A stretch of 25,766 nt of DNA from Parcubacteria group bacterium (GTDB lineage: Bacteria > Patescibacteria > ABY1 > Buchananbacterales > UBA6539): contig NYZP01000024.1 of assembly GCA_002687175.1 (NCBI GenBank), forward strand, positions 1 to 25,766, read 5' to 3'. Positions 14,509 through 20,400 of the stretch are shown piece after piece. Under the pieces are notes generated by a model. It was given only the letters and a program-made list of their open reading frames with translations, did not search any database and had not been told where the DNA came from. Position numbers and translations under genes: made by a program. Each line of letters opens with the position of its first letter. Within the stretch, counting starts at the first letter, position 1.

Positions 14509-14859
14509 ATGCAGGGTATGACTGAAGCATATAAAGTATGGCACGAATTTTTGCTTCACTTTCCCAGACTTTCCAAATACACGCTTGGCGCTAAAATTGA
14601 CTCTATTTTTACTGATGTTTTAGAATTATTGCTTTTAGCCAGGTACTCGGAGAAAAACAATAAATTATTATTACTTAACAAGACCGTTACCAAGCTTGAT
14701 TCACTGAAATTCTTTTTGCAGGTGGCTTGGGAAATTAAGGCTTTGGACGACAAAAGATTTACCCGTCTTTCAAAAATGCTACTTGAAATCGGACGACAGC
14801 TTGGCGGTTGGCGCAAACAGCTACAAAAACAAACTCCCTCAAGATACGAGGGAGAATAA
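14509..14859 (+). CDS. avd: DGR accessory variability protein Avd
   Basis: Avd forms a barrel-like pentamer that binds the RT and nucleic acid and is needed for mutagenic retrohoming in the Bordetella phage system. The 116-aa product has the family signatures AYKVWHEFLLHFPRLSKYTL, GAKIDSIF, KLDSLKFFLQVAWEIKALDD and EIGRQLGGWRKQLQKQTP. It is all-helical and basic at the C-terminus. The start may be 14509 or 14518 (M4); neither has a well-placed SD, and the N-terminus is slightly short for the family. It is encoded opposite to RT, TR and both targets; its stop lies 4 nt from the TR edge. Confidence 0.92.
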   Translation: MQGMTEAYKVWHEFLLHFPRLSKYTLGAKIDSIFTDVLELLLLARYSEKNNKLLLLNKTVTKLDSLKFFLQVAWEIKALDDKRFTRLSKMLLEIGRQLGGWRKQLQKQTPSRYEGE

Positions 14860-14863
14860 AAAG

Positions 14864-14985
14864 ACTTGCGACGGAGCACCCGATCGTTGTCGTTCCAGTC
14901 GTTGTCGAGCCAGTTCCAGTTCTGAACCCAGCGGTTGCCGTTCCAATTGACGTAAGCAACGTTCTCGGGATTGTCGGGATGACGC
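14864..14985 (-). repeat. DGR template repeat (TR)
   Basis: This 122-bp segment aligns without gaps to 15380-15501 and 16041-16162. I counted 18 and 17 differences; every one lies at a T on the plus strand, that is at an adenine of the TR in its functional (minus) orientation, and A changes to G, T and C. Read in the target frame it encodes ten Asn codons (AAY), as expected for a TR tuned for adenine mutagenesis. The last 23 nt (14864-14886) are identical in all three copies and form the homing-initiation end (GATCGGGTGCTCCGTCGC on the minus strand). The TR lacks the stop codon that follows in the VRs. Confidence 0.97.
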
Positions 14986-15025
14986 TTAAAATCGTGCAAC
15001 AGCCATCCGTGTCACTGCCTCTTGA

Positions 15026-15051
15026 ATCCCGCCTCTCGCGAGAGGCGGGAT
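15026..15051. repeat. 26-bp perfect palindrome upstream of the TR
   Basis: ATCCCGCCTCTCG followed by its exact reverse complement, no loop. It has a CCCGCC...GGCGGG core like the insert at 9641-9655. No T-run on either side, so not a standard terminator; it may be a cruciform, a processing site or a dispersed palindromic element. It lies 41 bp beyond the 5' end of the TR. Confidence 0.85.
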
Positions 15052-15205
15052 GAATACTCTTAAGGCTGAATTTAATTTGGAGAAGTTATCTCACCAGCTG
15101 TTGCACCAAGTATTTTCATTTTTCAAACAACGGCAAGCGCTCTAGCGACAACGTATTGCCAACTATTCCGGCTTTTTCGTTATTTCAGAGTTCAACCGCC
15201 TGTAG
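15050..15205 (+). pseudogene. small ORF interrupted by an in-frame TAG
   Basis: ATG at 15050, overlapping the palindrome, opens MNTLKAEFNLEKLSHQLLHQ... for 31 codons, then TAG at 15143, then 19 more open codons (RQRIANYSGFFVISEFNRL) to TAG at 15203. The second part weakly resembles the C-terminal region of DGR-type RTs (compare SLASYLGLL in this RT), so it may be the decayed end of an older DGR gene. A further frame continues with NHKLCRLLSKV to about 15262. The rest of the 14986-15377 gap holds only hairpins and AT-rich sequence. Confidence 0.35.
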
Positions 15206-15338
15206 CCTTAACCACAAACTGTGTCGTTTACTATCCAAAGTTATTTTAACATATTTTTTGGGATAAAAAAATTGCCCCCGCATCTTCTTTTCTTTTTTGG
15301 AAAAGTTGATGAGAGGGCGTAAGAAACTAAGGGACATA

Positions 15339-15379
15339 AGGGCTGCAAAGCCCTGAGTGGCAAAGCGCCAAAGCGCTTT
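15339..15379. promoter_or_regulatory. DGR hairpins downstream of VR1
   Basis: AAAGCGC (15362-15368) pairs with GCGCTTT (15373-15379), a 7-bp stem with a 4-nt loop, beginning right at the VR1 stop codon. A second hairpin, AGGGCT/AGCCCT with a 4-nt loop, lies at 15339-15354. Short hairpins just 3' of the VR stimulate target recognition in the Bordetella phage DGR. Confidence 0.85.
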
Positions 15380-15911
15380 ACTTGCGACGGAGCACCCGAT
15401 CGCAGCCGCGCCAGGCGAGGCCGAGCCAGTACCAGTCCTGAACCCAGCGGTAGCCGTACCAACCGACGAAAGCAACGCTCTCGGGATAGTCGGGATGACG
15501 CCAGTCTGGGAAGACGAAAATGACCTTGCCCCGAAGAGCTTCCGGGATTTCCTCCTGGTGATCCAGGAGATACTGGCCGTCGTCCTGGCCCAGATTGGCC
15601 TGCATTTCCTTGGCGCGCTCGACCATCACGGAACCGGGTACCGATTTCTCGTCTCCTCGCAGGAAGCCGAGAATCTCATAGGTGCGGTCGCCAATGGTCA
15701 TGGTGGTGCTCACCCGAGCCTTGACACGCTTGCGAACAACAGCCAGCAGGTCGACCTGGAGGGCATCCCCCTCTTGGCTGACTACGAGCTGAACCGTTTC
15801 GCTCGGAAATTCCGAGGCGTGCTTGCGCAAAGCTGCTCCAAGCAATTCTTGCACTTTACCGATTTGGCCCTCGGTAACGGGCTTGGACGGGGTTGATGTT
15901 TTCTTAGACAT
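15378..15911 (-). CDS. DGR target protein 1 (variable C-terminus)
   Basis: A 177-aa diversified protein. The start is taken at 15911: an AGGAGG SD abuts the earlier in-frame ATG at 15920 (0 nt spacing) but is 9 nt from 15911. Residues 1 to about 67 form an N-terminal module (VTEGQIGKVQELLGAALRKH...); the central part (MTIGDRTYEILGFLRGDE...) is nearly identical to target 2; the last 40 residues are VR1, with invariant Trp/Arg scaffold (RWVQ, DRVLRRK) and variable positions where the TR has Asn, Asp, Tyr or Glu codons. There is no signal peptide or membrane segment, so the protein is probably cytoplasmic. The gene is much GC-richer than the core genome. No known enzyme domain; C-type-lectin fold not evident. 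Confidence 0.92.
   Translation of the reverse strand: MSKKTSTPSKPVTEGQIGKVQELLGAALRKHASEFPSETVQLVVSQEGDALQVDLLAVVRKRVKARVSTTMTIGDRTYEILGFLRGDEKSVPGSVMVERAKEMQANLGQDDGQYLLDHQEEIPEALRGKVIFVFPDWRHPDYPESVAFVGWYGYRWVQDWYWLGLAWRGCDRVLRRK
15380..15501 (-). repeat. DGR variable repeat 1 (VR1)
   Basis: Gapless 122-bp match to the TR with 18 substitutions, all at TR adenines. It encodes the C-terminal 40 residues of target 1 and runs into the stop codon. Confidence 0.97.
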
Positions 15912-16000
15912 CAGCGTCATCCTCCTCTTGTTGAAGTTGAAAATGAACTTATCCGATCTTTACCCGTCGGATATTTCGGGTATTGAGCCAAGGGACATAA

Positions 16001-16040
16001 GGACTGCAAAGCCCTGAGTGGCAAAGCGCCAAAGCGCTTT
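16001..16040. promoter_or_regulatory. DGR hairpins downstream of VR2
   Basis: The same 7-bp/4-nt-loop hairpin as after VR1 (16023-16029 with 16034-16040). The second hairpin is present with one mismatch. About 50 bp beyond the stop codon are almost identical between the two targets. Confidence 0.85.
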
Positions 16041-16518
16041 ACTTGCGACGGAGCACCCGATCGATGTCGTACCAGACGCAGTCGAGCCAGTACCAGTCCT
16101 GAACCCAGCGGTTGCCGCGCCAATCGACGCAAGCAACGCACCCGGGATCGCCGGGACGACGCCAATCCGGAAATACGAAGACGACCTTGCCCCGAAGAGC
16201 TTGCGGGATTTCCTCCTGGTGATCCAGGAGATACTGGCCGTCGTCCTGACCCAGATTGGCCTGCATTTCCTTGGCGCGCTCGACCATCACGGAACCGGGT
16301 ACCGATTTCTCGTCTCCTCGCAGGAAACCGAGAATCTCATAGGTGCGGTCGCCAATGGTCATCTCGGCTGGTAAACTCTTGTCTTCCATGATTGCCTGGA
16401 TGGCCTCGGCCGCTACATCAGGATCAATAGTGCCTTCTCTCACTCGACGTTGAAGTTCCCAACACCTCTTGGCAACCAAACCGAATTTGTCGTCTGCGAC
16501 AACGCATCTCGTCGTCAT
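16039..16518 (-). CDS. DGR target protein 2 (variable C-terminus)
   Basis: A 159-aa diversified protein with SD AGGAGG 8 nt before the ATG and a strong promoter at 16592-16620. The N-terminal module (to about residue 50) contains WELQRRVREGTIDPDVAAEA and is unrelated to that of target 1. From MTIGDRTY onward the proteins are nearly identical until the variable tail; about 170 bp of this constant region differ at only three or so positions. VR2 forms the last 40 residues; TR-derived Asn/Asp/Tyr positions became Gly, Cys, Arg, Asp, Tyr, Val and Ile. No signal peptide or membrane segment. It is upstream of target 1 on the same strand and probably co-transcribed with it. Confidence 0.92.
   Translation of the reverse strand: MTTRCVVADDKFGLVAKRCWELQRRVREGTIDPDVAAEAIQAIMEDKSLPAEMTIGDRTYEILGFLRGDEKSVPGSVMVERAKEMQANLGQDDGQYLLDHQEEIPQALRGKVVFVFPDWRRPGDPGCVACVDWRGNRWVQDWYWLDCVWYDIDRVLRRK
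16041..16162 (-). repeat. DGR variable repeat 2 (VR2)
   Basis: Gapless 122-bp match to the TR with 17 substitutions, all at TR adenines; the substitution pattern differs from VR1, so the two were diversified independently. Confidence 0.97.
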
Positions 16519-16566
16519 AATGACAACCTCCTATTCGTAGTTTATCCCGAACCATTCAGGATAATC

Positions 16567-16583
16567 ACTAGAGTGCCTCTAGT
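16567..16583. promoter_or_regulatory. operator-like hairpin in the target 2 leader
   Basis: ACTAGAG (16567-16573) and CTCTAGT (16577-16583) form a 7-bp perfect inverted repeat with a 3-nt gap, just downstream of the -10 box of the target promoter. It could bind a repressor or shape the leader; both are inference. Confidence 0.5.
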
Positions 16584-16591
16584 AATGTTTA

Positions 16592-16620
16592 AATATACCA
16601 TACTTTAATAATTTTGTCAA
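16592..16620 (-). promoter_or_regulatory. promoter of the DGR target operon
   Basis: Minus strand: TTGACA (16615-16620), 17-nt spacer, TATATT (16592-16597). It points into target 2, then target 1 and possibly the TR. Confidence 0.75.
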
Positions 16621-16664
16621 TAGTAGCTAAAAATAACTTAAAATAGCCTAAAAATACTCCTCTT

Positions 16665-16677
16665 TAAAAGTTCTGAA
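16665..16677 (+). repeat. isolated core of the dispersed element (copy 4)
   Basis: TAAAAGTTCTGAA matches the start of copies 1-3 in the same orientation, but no terminator follows. With copy 3 (13267) it brackets the whole DGR. Confidence 0.45.
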
Positions 16678-16768
16678 CTTGCCCTCTAGTAACTTCTCTC
16701 ACTTTTTTTATATATTTTAAAACAAATTGTTGAATTTTTTTATCCATAATTTTATTTAGCTGTATTAC

Positions 16769-17938
16769 TTACCGATTCCCTTTTGCTCGATTGTGAGTTT
16801 TGCACAACATCTGACAATTTTTGATATCACTTTTACCGCCCTTACTCCAAGCTGTTACGTGGTCTGCATCCATTTCAGTAATAGCCCAAATCTTATCTTT
16901 TTTAGCATCGTGCCCGACAGCACATAAAGGACAGTTAGACTTATTCTTGTCTTTTGCAGCCTTTGTCTGCGATGAATAAACCGATCTTTTAGTAGCATCG
17001 TCAAAGACTCTGACATTTAGTAATTTCGTATCAGTAGAGCCACCGAGAATATATTCAAAAATACCTTTTCGGTTTTTGATATATGGATCACCATAAAGCT
17101 TCTGCACTTCTTTTGATACTTTAGAGGAGTTATAGGATTTTTTGTGATGCTCTTCGTATAACCGTCCCCATTCTAGTCCACACATTTCACTTTCTACATC
17201 AACAAAGATGCCAGAAACCCAATCGATTACAGTATTGAAGTACGTTTTTAGCTCTTTAATATTTTTATCATTCCGGTGACTACTCATATAATCGTCAATA
17301 TTTCCTTTACTCACCCAGTCTAACGCTTTCTCAAAAAACGCTTGTCGATTTGCACTGCCCTTTATATACGCACTCCATTTTTGAATATTCGCATTTTGGC
17401 TATTACTAAATTCTTCTTTACCTAGCGTAACAAATGGCCCCGAATAGATCGCATTTAATAATTCTTGGGTAACAAGAGGCACTCCGGCGATATTTATAGT
17501 CTTAAACCATTCTTTTATTTCACTTTCCGCACCTTCACATTCGTAGATAAGTAGAGTGGTTTTTAATATTTTAGCTTGTTTGTCTCTCGCCATTCCGGTA
17601 AAATATTGTTCCATTCCGTTTTCATCCTTAATGGCAAATTTTCCAGTTATAAATCTTCCGAGACTGGTTATGCGTTGCTGTCCATCCAAAACTTCTAAAT
17701 TACGGTCGCTTGTTTTATTGAAATAAATTAAACCTATTGGATATCCTTTTAGGACTGATTCGATGACGGCTACTTCTTTTCCCCCACCCTCGGAAGCATA
17801 GATATAGTTACGCTGATACTCTGGCTGAATGGTGAGTTTGCCGGATAAACCGAACAGACCTTTGCCTTCCAGTTCGTTATAGACAAACCCTTCACAAATA
17901 TCTTTGACAGTGATGTTAGTTTTGAGTGTTGTTTTCAT
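16769..17938 (-). CDS. DUF262 protein with C-terminal HNH motif
   Basis: The 389-aa protein has an N-terminal DUF262 (ParB/sulfiredoxin-like) domain with IQPEYQRNYIY (37-47) and LEVLDGQQRITSL (81-93), motifs linked to nucleotide hydrolysis in GmrSD-type restriction enzymes. Its C-terminus has an HNH-type zinc-finger nuclease: CPLC (336-339), DADH with H360, N374, then CKTH near 379-382. The layout matches DUF262-HNH proteins in defence loci. It starts 1 nt after the stop of the EcoRI-like methyltransferase, so it is translationally linked and is the probable restriction partner, with cleavage of unmodified or otherwise marked DNA inferred rather than shown. Confidence 0.85.
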   Translation of the reverse strand: MKTTLKTNITVKDICEGFVYNELEGKGLFGLSGKLTIQPEYQRNYIYASEGGGKEVAVIESVLKGYPIGLIYFNKTSDRNLEVLDGQQRITSLGRFITGKFAIKDENGMEQYFTGMARDKQAKILKTTLLIYECEGAESEIKEWFKTINIAGVPLVTQELLNAIYSGPFVTLGKEEFSNSQNANIQKWSAYIKGSANRQAFFEKALDWVSKGNIDDYMSSHRNDKNIKELKTYFNTVIDWVSGIFVDVESEMCGLEWGRLYEEHHKKSYNSSKVSKEVQKLYGDPYIKNRKGIFEYILGGSTDTKLLNVRVFDDATKRSVYSSQTKAAKDKNKSNCPLCAVGHDAKKDKIWAITEMDADHVTAWSKGGKSDIKNCQMLCKTHNRAKGNR

Positions 17939-17939
17939 A

Positions 17940-19154
17940 TTATTTTTTCCTATGCTTTATAAAAATTCTTTGAAAGGCCGATTGAATAATTCGACCTTTT
18001 TTATTTATGAAATAATTTTTTTTCCCGTCATTCCCAATTAAATTAGCATTTTCATTTGTTTTTCCGCCAGATGATCCTGTTTTCTTACCATTCTGTCTTA
18101 CTTCCCAATAGTCATTATATTTTTTTGTGTCAGGAACCTCATCGTGGCAACCTCTTTGAGTTGCTCCTAAAATTTCAAATTGTTCAGGATTATATTTGAT
18201 AAGGAAACTAATTGGTACACCCATTATACCTTTATAATCGCTAGGGATATTTTTAACTAAAGAAACCTCTATTGCATTATAATTGTCATATTTTTTAAAC
18301 GGTTTTTTAGTTGCAAACTTTATAACATCGGCTTCAGTCATTAGTGGTAATGACTGATGTCGACGGCCGTGATCAAGATTAGTAAACCATAAACAACCTT
18401 TAACAAATAAAAATTTCTTACCACCTTCTATTTTAGAATTTGCGACATTTTCTCTTATTGGATAATCGTCTGGGACTTGGAACCACTTATTCCGTCCGTC
18501 CATTGTGACTCCTAGCCATAACTTATTACTTTTGATGAGGGGGAAGATTTCTTTGTAAGTAATCGCATTCAAATTACCGATAATGAGAAAATTTTTGTTG
18601 TAGTTAAAAAGTTGCTTAACGTATGGGCGAAACAAACTGAATGGCGGATTTGTCACAACGATATCAGATTGCTTAAGTAGATTTATACATTCATCGCTAC
18701 GAAAGTCACCGTCACCGTCTAATGGCGCCCATTCATTGTTTTTATTTGCTTTTAGCTGTTTGGCAACATCTTTTAAGTTAAACTCTCCATCGCCATCTAT
18801 GTCGTGCACTTCGTTGATAATAAACTTGTTGGCATTTATTTTGGGACGGCCCTTTGATTTTTTAATTGTCTTATCATCGCCAAATAAATTTAGTTGCGTG
18901 TTGGCTATGGGCGAAGGCTTGTAACTGGTAGTGATAAGCTGTTTCAGACCAAGCTTATCAAAATTAAGCACGAAATAGCGAAAGAAGTTGCTCTCAAACG
19001 GATCGTCGCAGTTGCAATACACTACCTTCTTGCGAAATGTATCAGGGTTGTATTCAAAATACGCTTCAATCTCTTTTTGAATATCGTCATATTGAGTATA
19101 AAACTCATCGCTTTTTAATTTTTTTGCTTTGTTGAAATTACTACTGTTTGCCAT
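17940..19154 (-). CDS. EcoRI-family adenine-N6 DNA methyltransferase
   Basis: The 404-aa protein from ATG 19154 starts MANSSNFNKAKKLKSDEFYT, a typical beginning for this family; the frame is open 14 codons further to 19196. Motifs: VYCNCDDPFESNFFRYF (about 45-61), the GDGDFRSDE segment (147-155), and catalytic NPPF (169-172, SDIVVTNPPFSLFRPYV), which flips and methylates adenine using SAM. The later NKWFQVPDDYP and GCLWFTNLDHGRRH segments also match EcoRI-type enzymes. The gene is AT-rich and adjacent to a DUF262-HNH gene, together a two-gene restriction-modification-like unit. Target site cannot be read from sequence. Confidence 0.9.
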   Translation of the reverse strand: MANSSNFNKAKKLKSDEFYTQYDDIQKEIEAYFEYNPDTFRKKVVYCNCDDPFESNFFRYFVLNFDKLGLKQLITTSYKPSPIANTQLNLFGDDKTIKKSKGRPKINANKFIINEVHDIDGDGEFNLKDVAKQLKANKNNEWAPLDGDGDFRSDECINLLKQSDIVVTNPPFSLFRPYVKQLFNYNKNFLIIGNLNAITYKEIFPLIKSNKLWLGVTMDGRNKWFQVPDDYPIRENVANSKIEGGKKFLFVKGCLWFTNLDHGRRHQSLPLMTEADVIKFATKKPFKKYDNYNAIEVSLVKNIPSDYKGIMGVPISFLIKYNPEQFEILGATQRGCHDEVPDTKKYNDYWEVRQNGKKTGSSGGKTNENANLIGNDGKKNYFINKKGRIIQSAFQRIFIKHRKK

Positions 19155-19337
19155 AATTATTATCTTAATTTTCCCATTTTCTAGCCAAAAAGTCAATTTA
19201 AAAAACCTGCTAAATCATTAGCTGGTCTCTTTATTTTTAAGTATTTTTTTATTTCTTTCAAATCAAAGTTGTGTATGTGCTATATAAGAATTCTTTTATA
19301 TACCCCATCCTTCGTTTCAGCACCCTGACCCCTTATT

Positions 19338-19736
19338 CTAACTCTCTAAATCTGGAATATAAATATACTCTGTTGAATTCTGAAAGATGGTTCTAATGCT
19401 TTCCACTAGACGACCCCATGTCGCACCAAATGGTGTGACACCAGCTAACTGAACCGTATTAAACGGTTCTTTTAGTTTATATGAGAGATTTTTTTCTTTT
19501 AGCTCCAAGTTCTGAAATAGGAATTGCAACATTCCCTGCTTTTCTTCAATTTCCGAACTTTCAAATATTTCCAAAGCCCGTTGGGCCAGAGATAATACCT
19601 GATTTGCCGTTATATAATAGCTTGTGTTGGCATTGTCATACCGCTTGATTTTAACCTGCAACTGCATCTGCTCATCCTTGAACTCTTTAAACTTTTGGTC
19701 ATACTCTTCCTTAGTAATTCTCCAGTCATACCACCG
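19338..19736 (-). pseudogene. C-terminal fragment of a large serine recombinase
   Basis: The open frame from 19736 encodes DWRITKEEYDQKFKEFKDEQ, then KIKRYDNANTSYYITANQVL and LAQRALEIFESSEIEEKQGM..., the end of a large serine recombinase (coiled-coil region and C-terminal tail). The catalytic resolvase domain and recombinase domain are absent; an in-frame TAG precedes at 19737-19739. The internal ATG at 19667 is probably not a real start. It is a remnant of a mobile element and abuts another gene fragment at its broken end. Confidence 0.75.
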
Positions 19737-19870
19737 CTAATGGTGTTGCCTTGCCAGTACCAAATGGCAACTCTGCTGGTTACTCAATTTATCTTCTTAT
19801 AATTGGCATTGTATTAATTATCGTAATTGTATTCATGATTTACTGGCACAAGAAAAAAAATAGACCTTAA
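19727..19870 (+). pseudogene. C-terminal tail of a membrane-anchored surface protein
   Basis: An open plus-strand frame encodes HTTANGVALPVPNGNSAGYS, a membrane segment (YLLIIGIVLIIVIVFMIYW) and the basic end HKKKNRP before TAA. This is the look of a C-terminal cell-surface anchor, without its ectodomain or start codon. It meets the recombinase fragment end-on at about 19727-19736, marking a deletion or insertion junction. Confidence 0.5.
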
Positions 19871-19882
19871 TTTTTAGAAAAA

Positions 19883-20254
19883 TTAGCTGTATTTAAAAAA
19901 TTTTTCAATTTTACTAATAATTTCTTCAATACTCCAATCAACTTTTATTAAATACTCTTTGCCGCCGGCATCCAAAATTTTACTGATCGTTTCTTTGTCT
20001 TCCTTGTTAATTAAAACAACAACCGGAATATCATCAATTTTTTCATCGGCTTTAATTTTTTTGAGAATTTCCGTACCATCTTCATCCGGCAACATTATAT
20101 CAAGCAAGATTAAATCAGGCCGGTCTTTAGCCTTCTCTATTCCAGTTTTACCATTATCCGCCAAGGAGACCTTATAGCCATTGGCCTCAAGCCCTTGGGA
20201 CAACGTTCTGGCTAAGGAGTGATCATCTTCAATTAACAAAATTTCTTTGGCCAT
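19883..20254 (-). CDS. single-domain response regulator (receiver only)
   Basis: The 123-aa product MAKEILLIEDDHSLARTLSQ... is a receiver domain with acidic pocket D10-D11, phospho-acceptor D52 (LILLDIMLPDEDG) and conserved K104. The usual Thr/Ser at the end of strand 4 is replaced (VVVLIN, about 78-83), which may weaken the switch. No output domain is attached, so it acts through a partner. The frame is open 27 codons further upstream to 20335, but those residues are unrelated and M28 aligns with family starts. No histidine kinase is in the window. SD is weak. Confidence 0.88.
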   Translation of the reverse strand: MAKEILLIEDDHSLARTLSQGLEANGYKVSLADNGKTGIEKAKDRPDLILLDIMLPDEDGTEILKKIKADEKIDDIPVVVLINKEDKETISKILDAGGKEYLIKVDWSIEEIISKIEKFFKYS

Positions 20255-20347
20255 ACCCGGTAGTAGAACTTTGATATTATCATAATAAATCAAAGTTATT
20301 AGTTGATTTAATGCTATAAGTTTAGAATATACCAAAATAGTTATGCT

Positions 20348-20365
20348 GTCACGCTGTCGCGTGAC
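20348..20365. repeat. hairpin between tyrS and the response regulator
   Basis: GTCACGC (20348-20354) and GCGTGAC (20359-20365) form a perfect 7-bp stem with loop TGTC. It has no T-run; it may be a weak terminator or a small palindromic element. Confidence 0.55.
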
Positions 20366-20400
20366 GAATCAAAGTTTCACTACCGGGCATATTGTTGGGG

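Noticed and set aside
14556..14999. 147-aa minus-strand ORF through the TR and avd antisense
   Set aside because: It opens in the TR in the target frame, hence the plausible peptide, but continues as avd antisense; the TR is a template RNA, not a gene.
15357..15896. 179-aa plus-strand ORF over target 1, and the similar one at 16018-16374
   Set aside because: They mirror each other only because the GC-rich target genes beneath them are duplicated; the minus-strand frames carry the SDs, stop-adjacent VRs and TR match.
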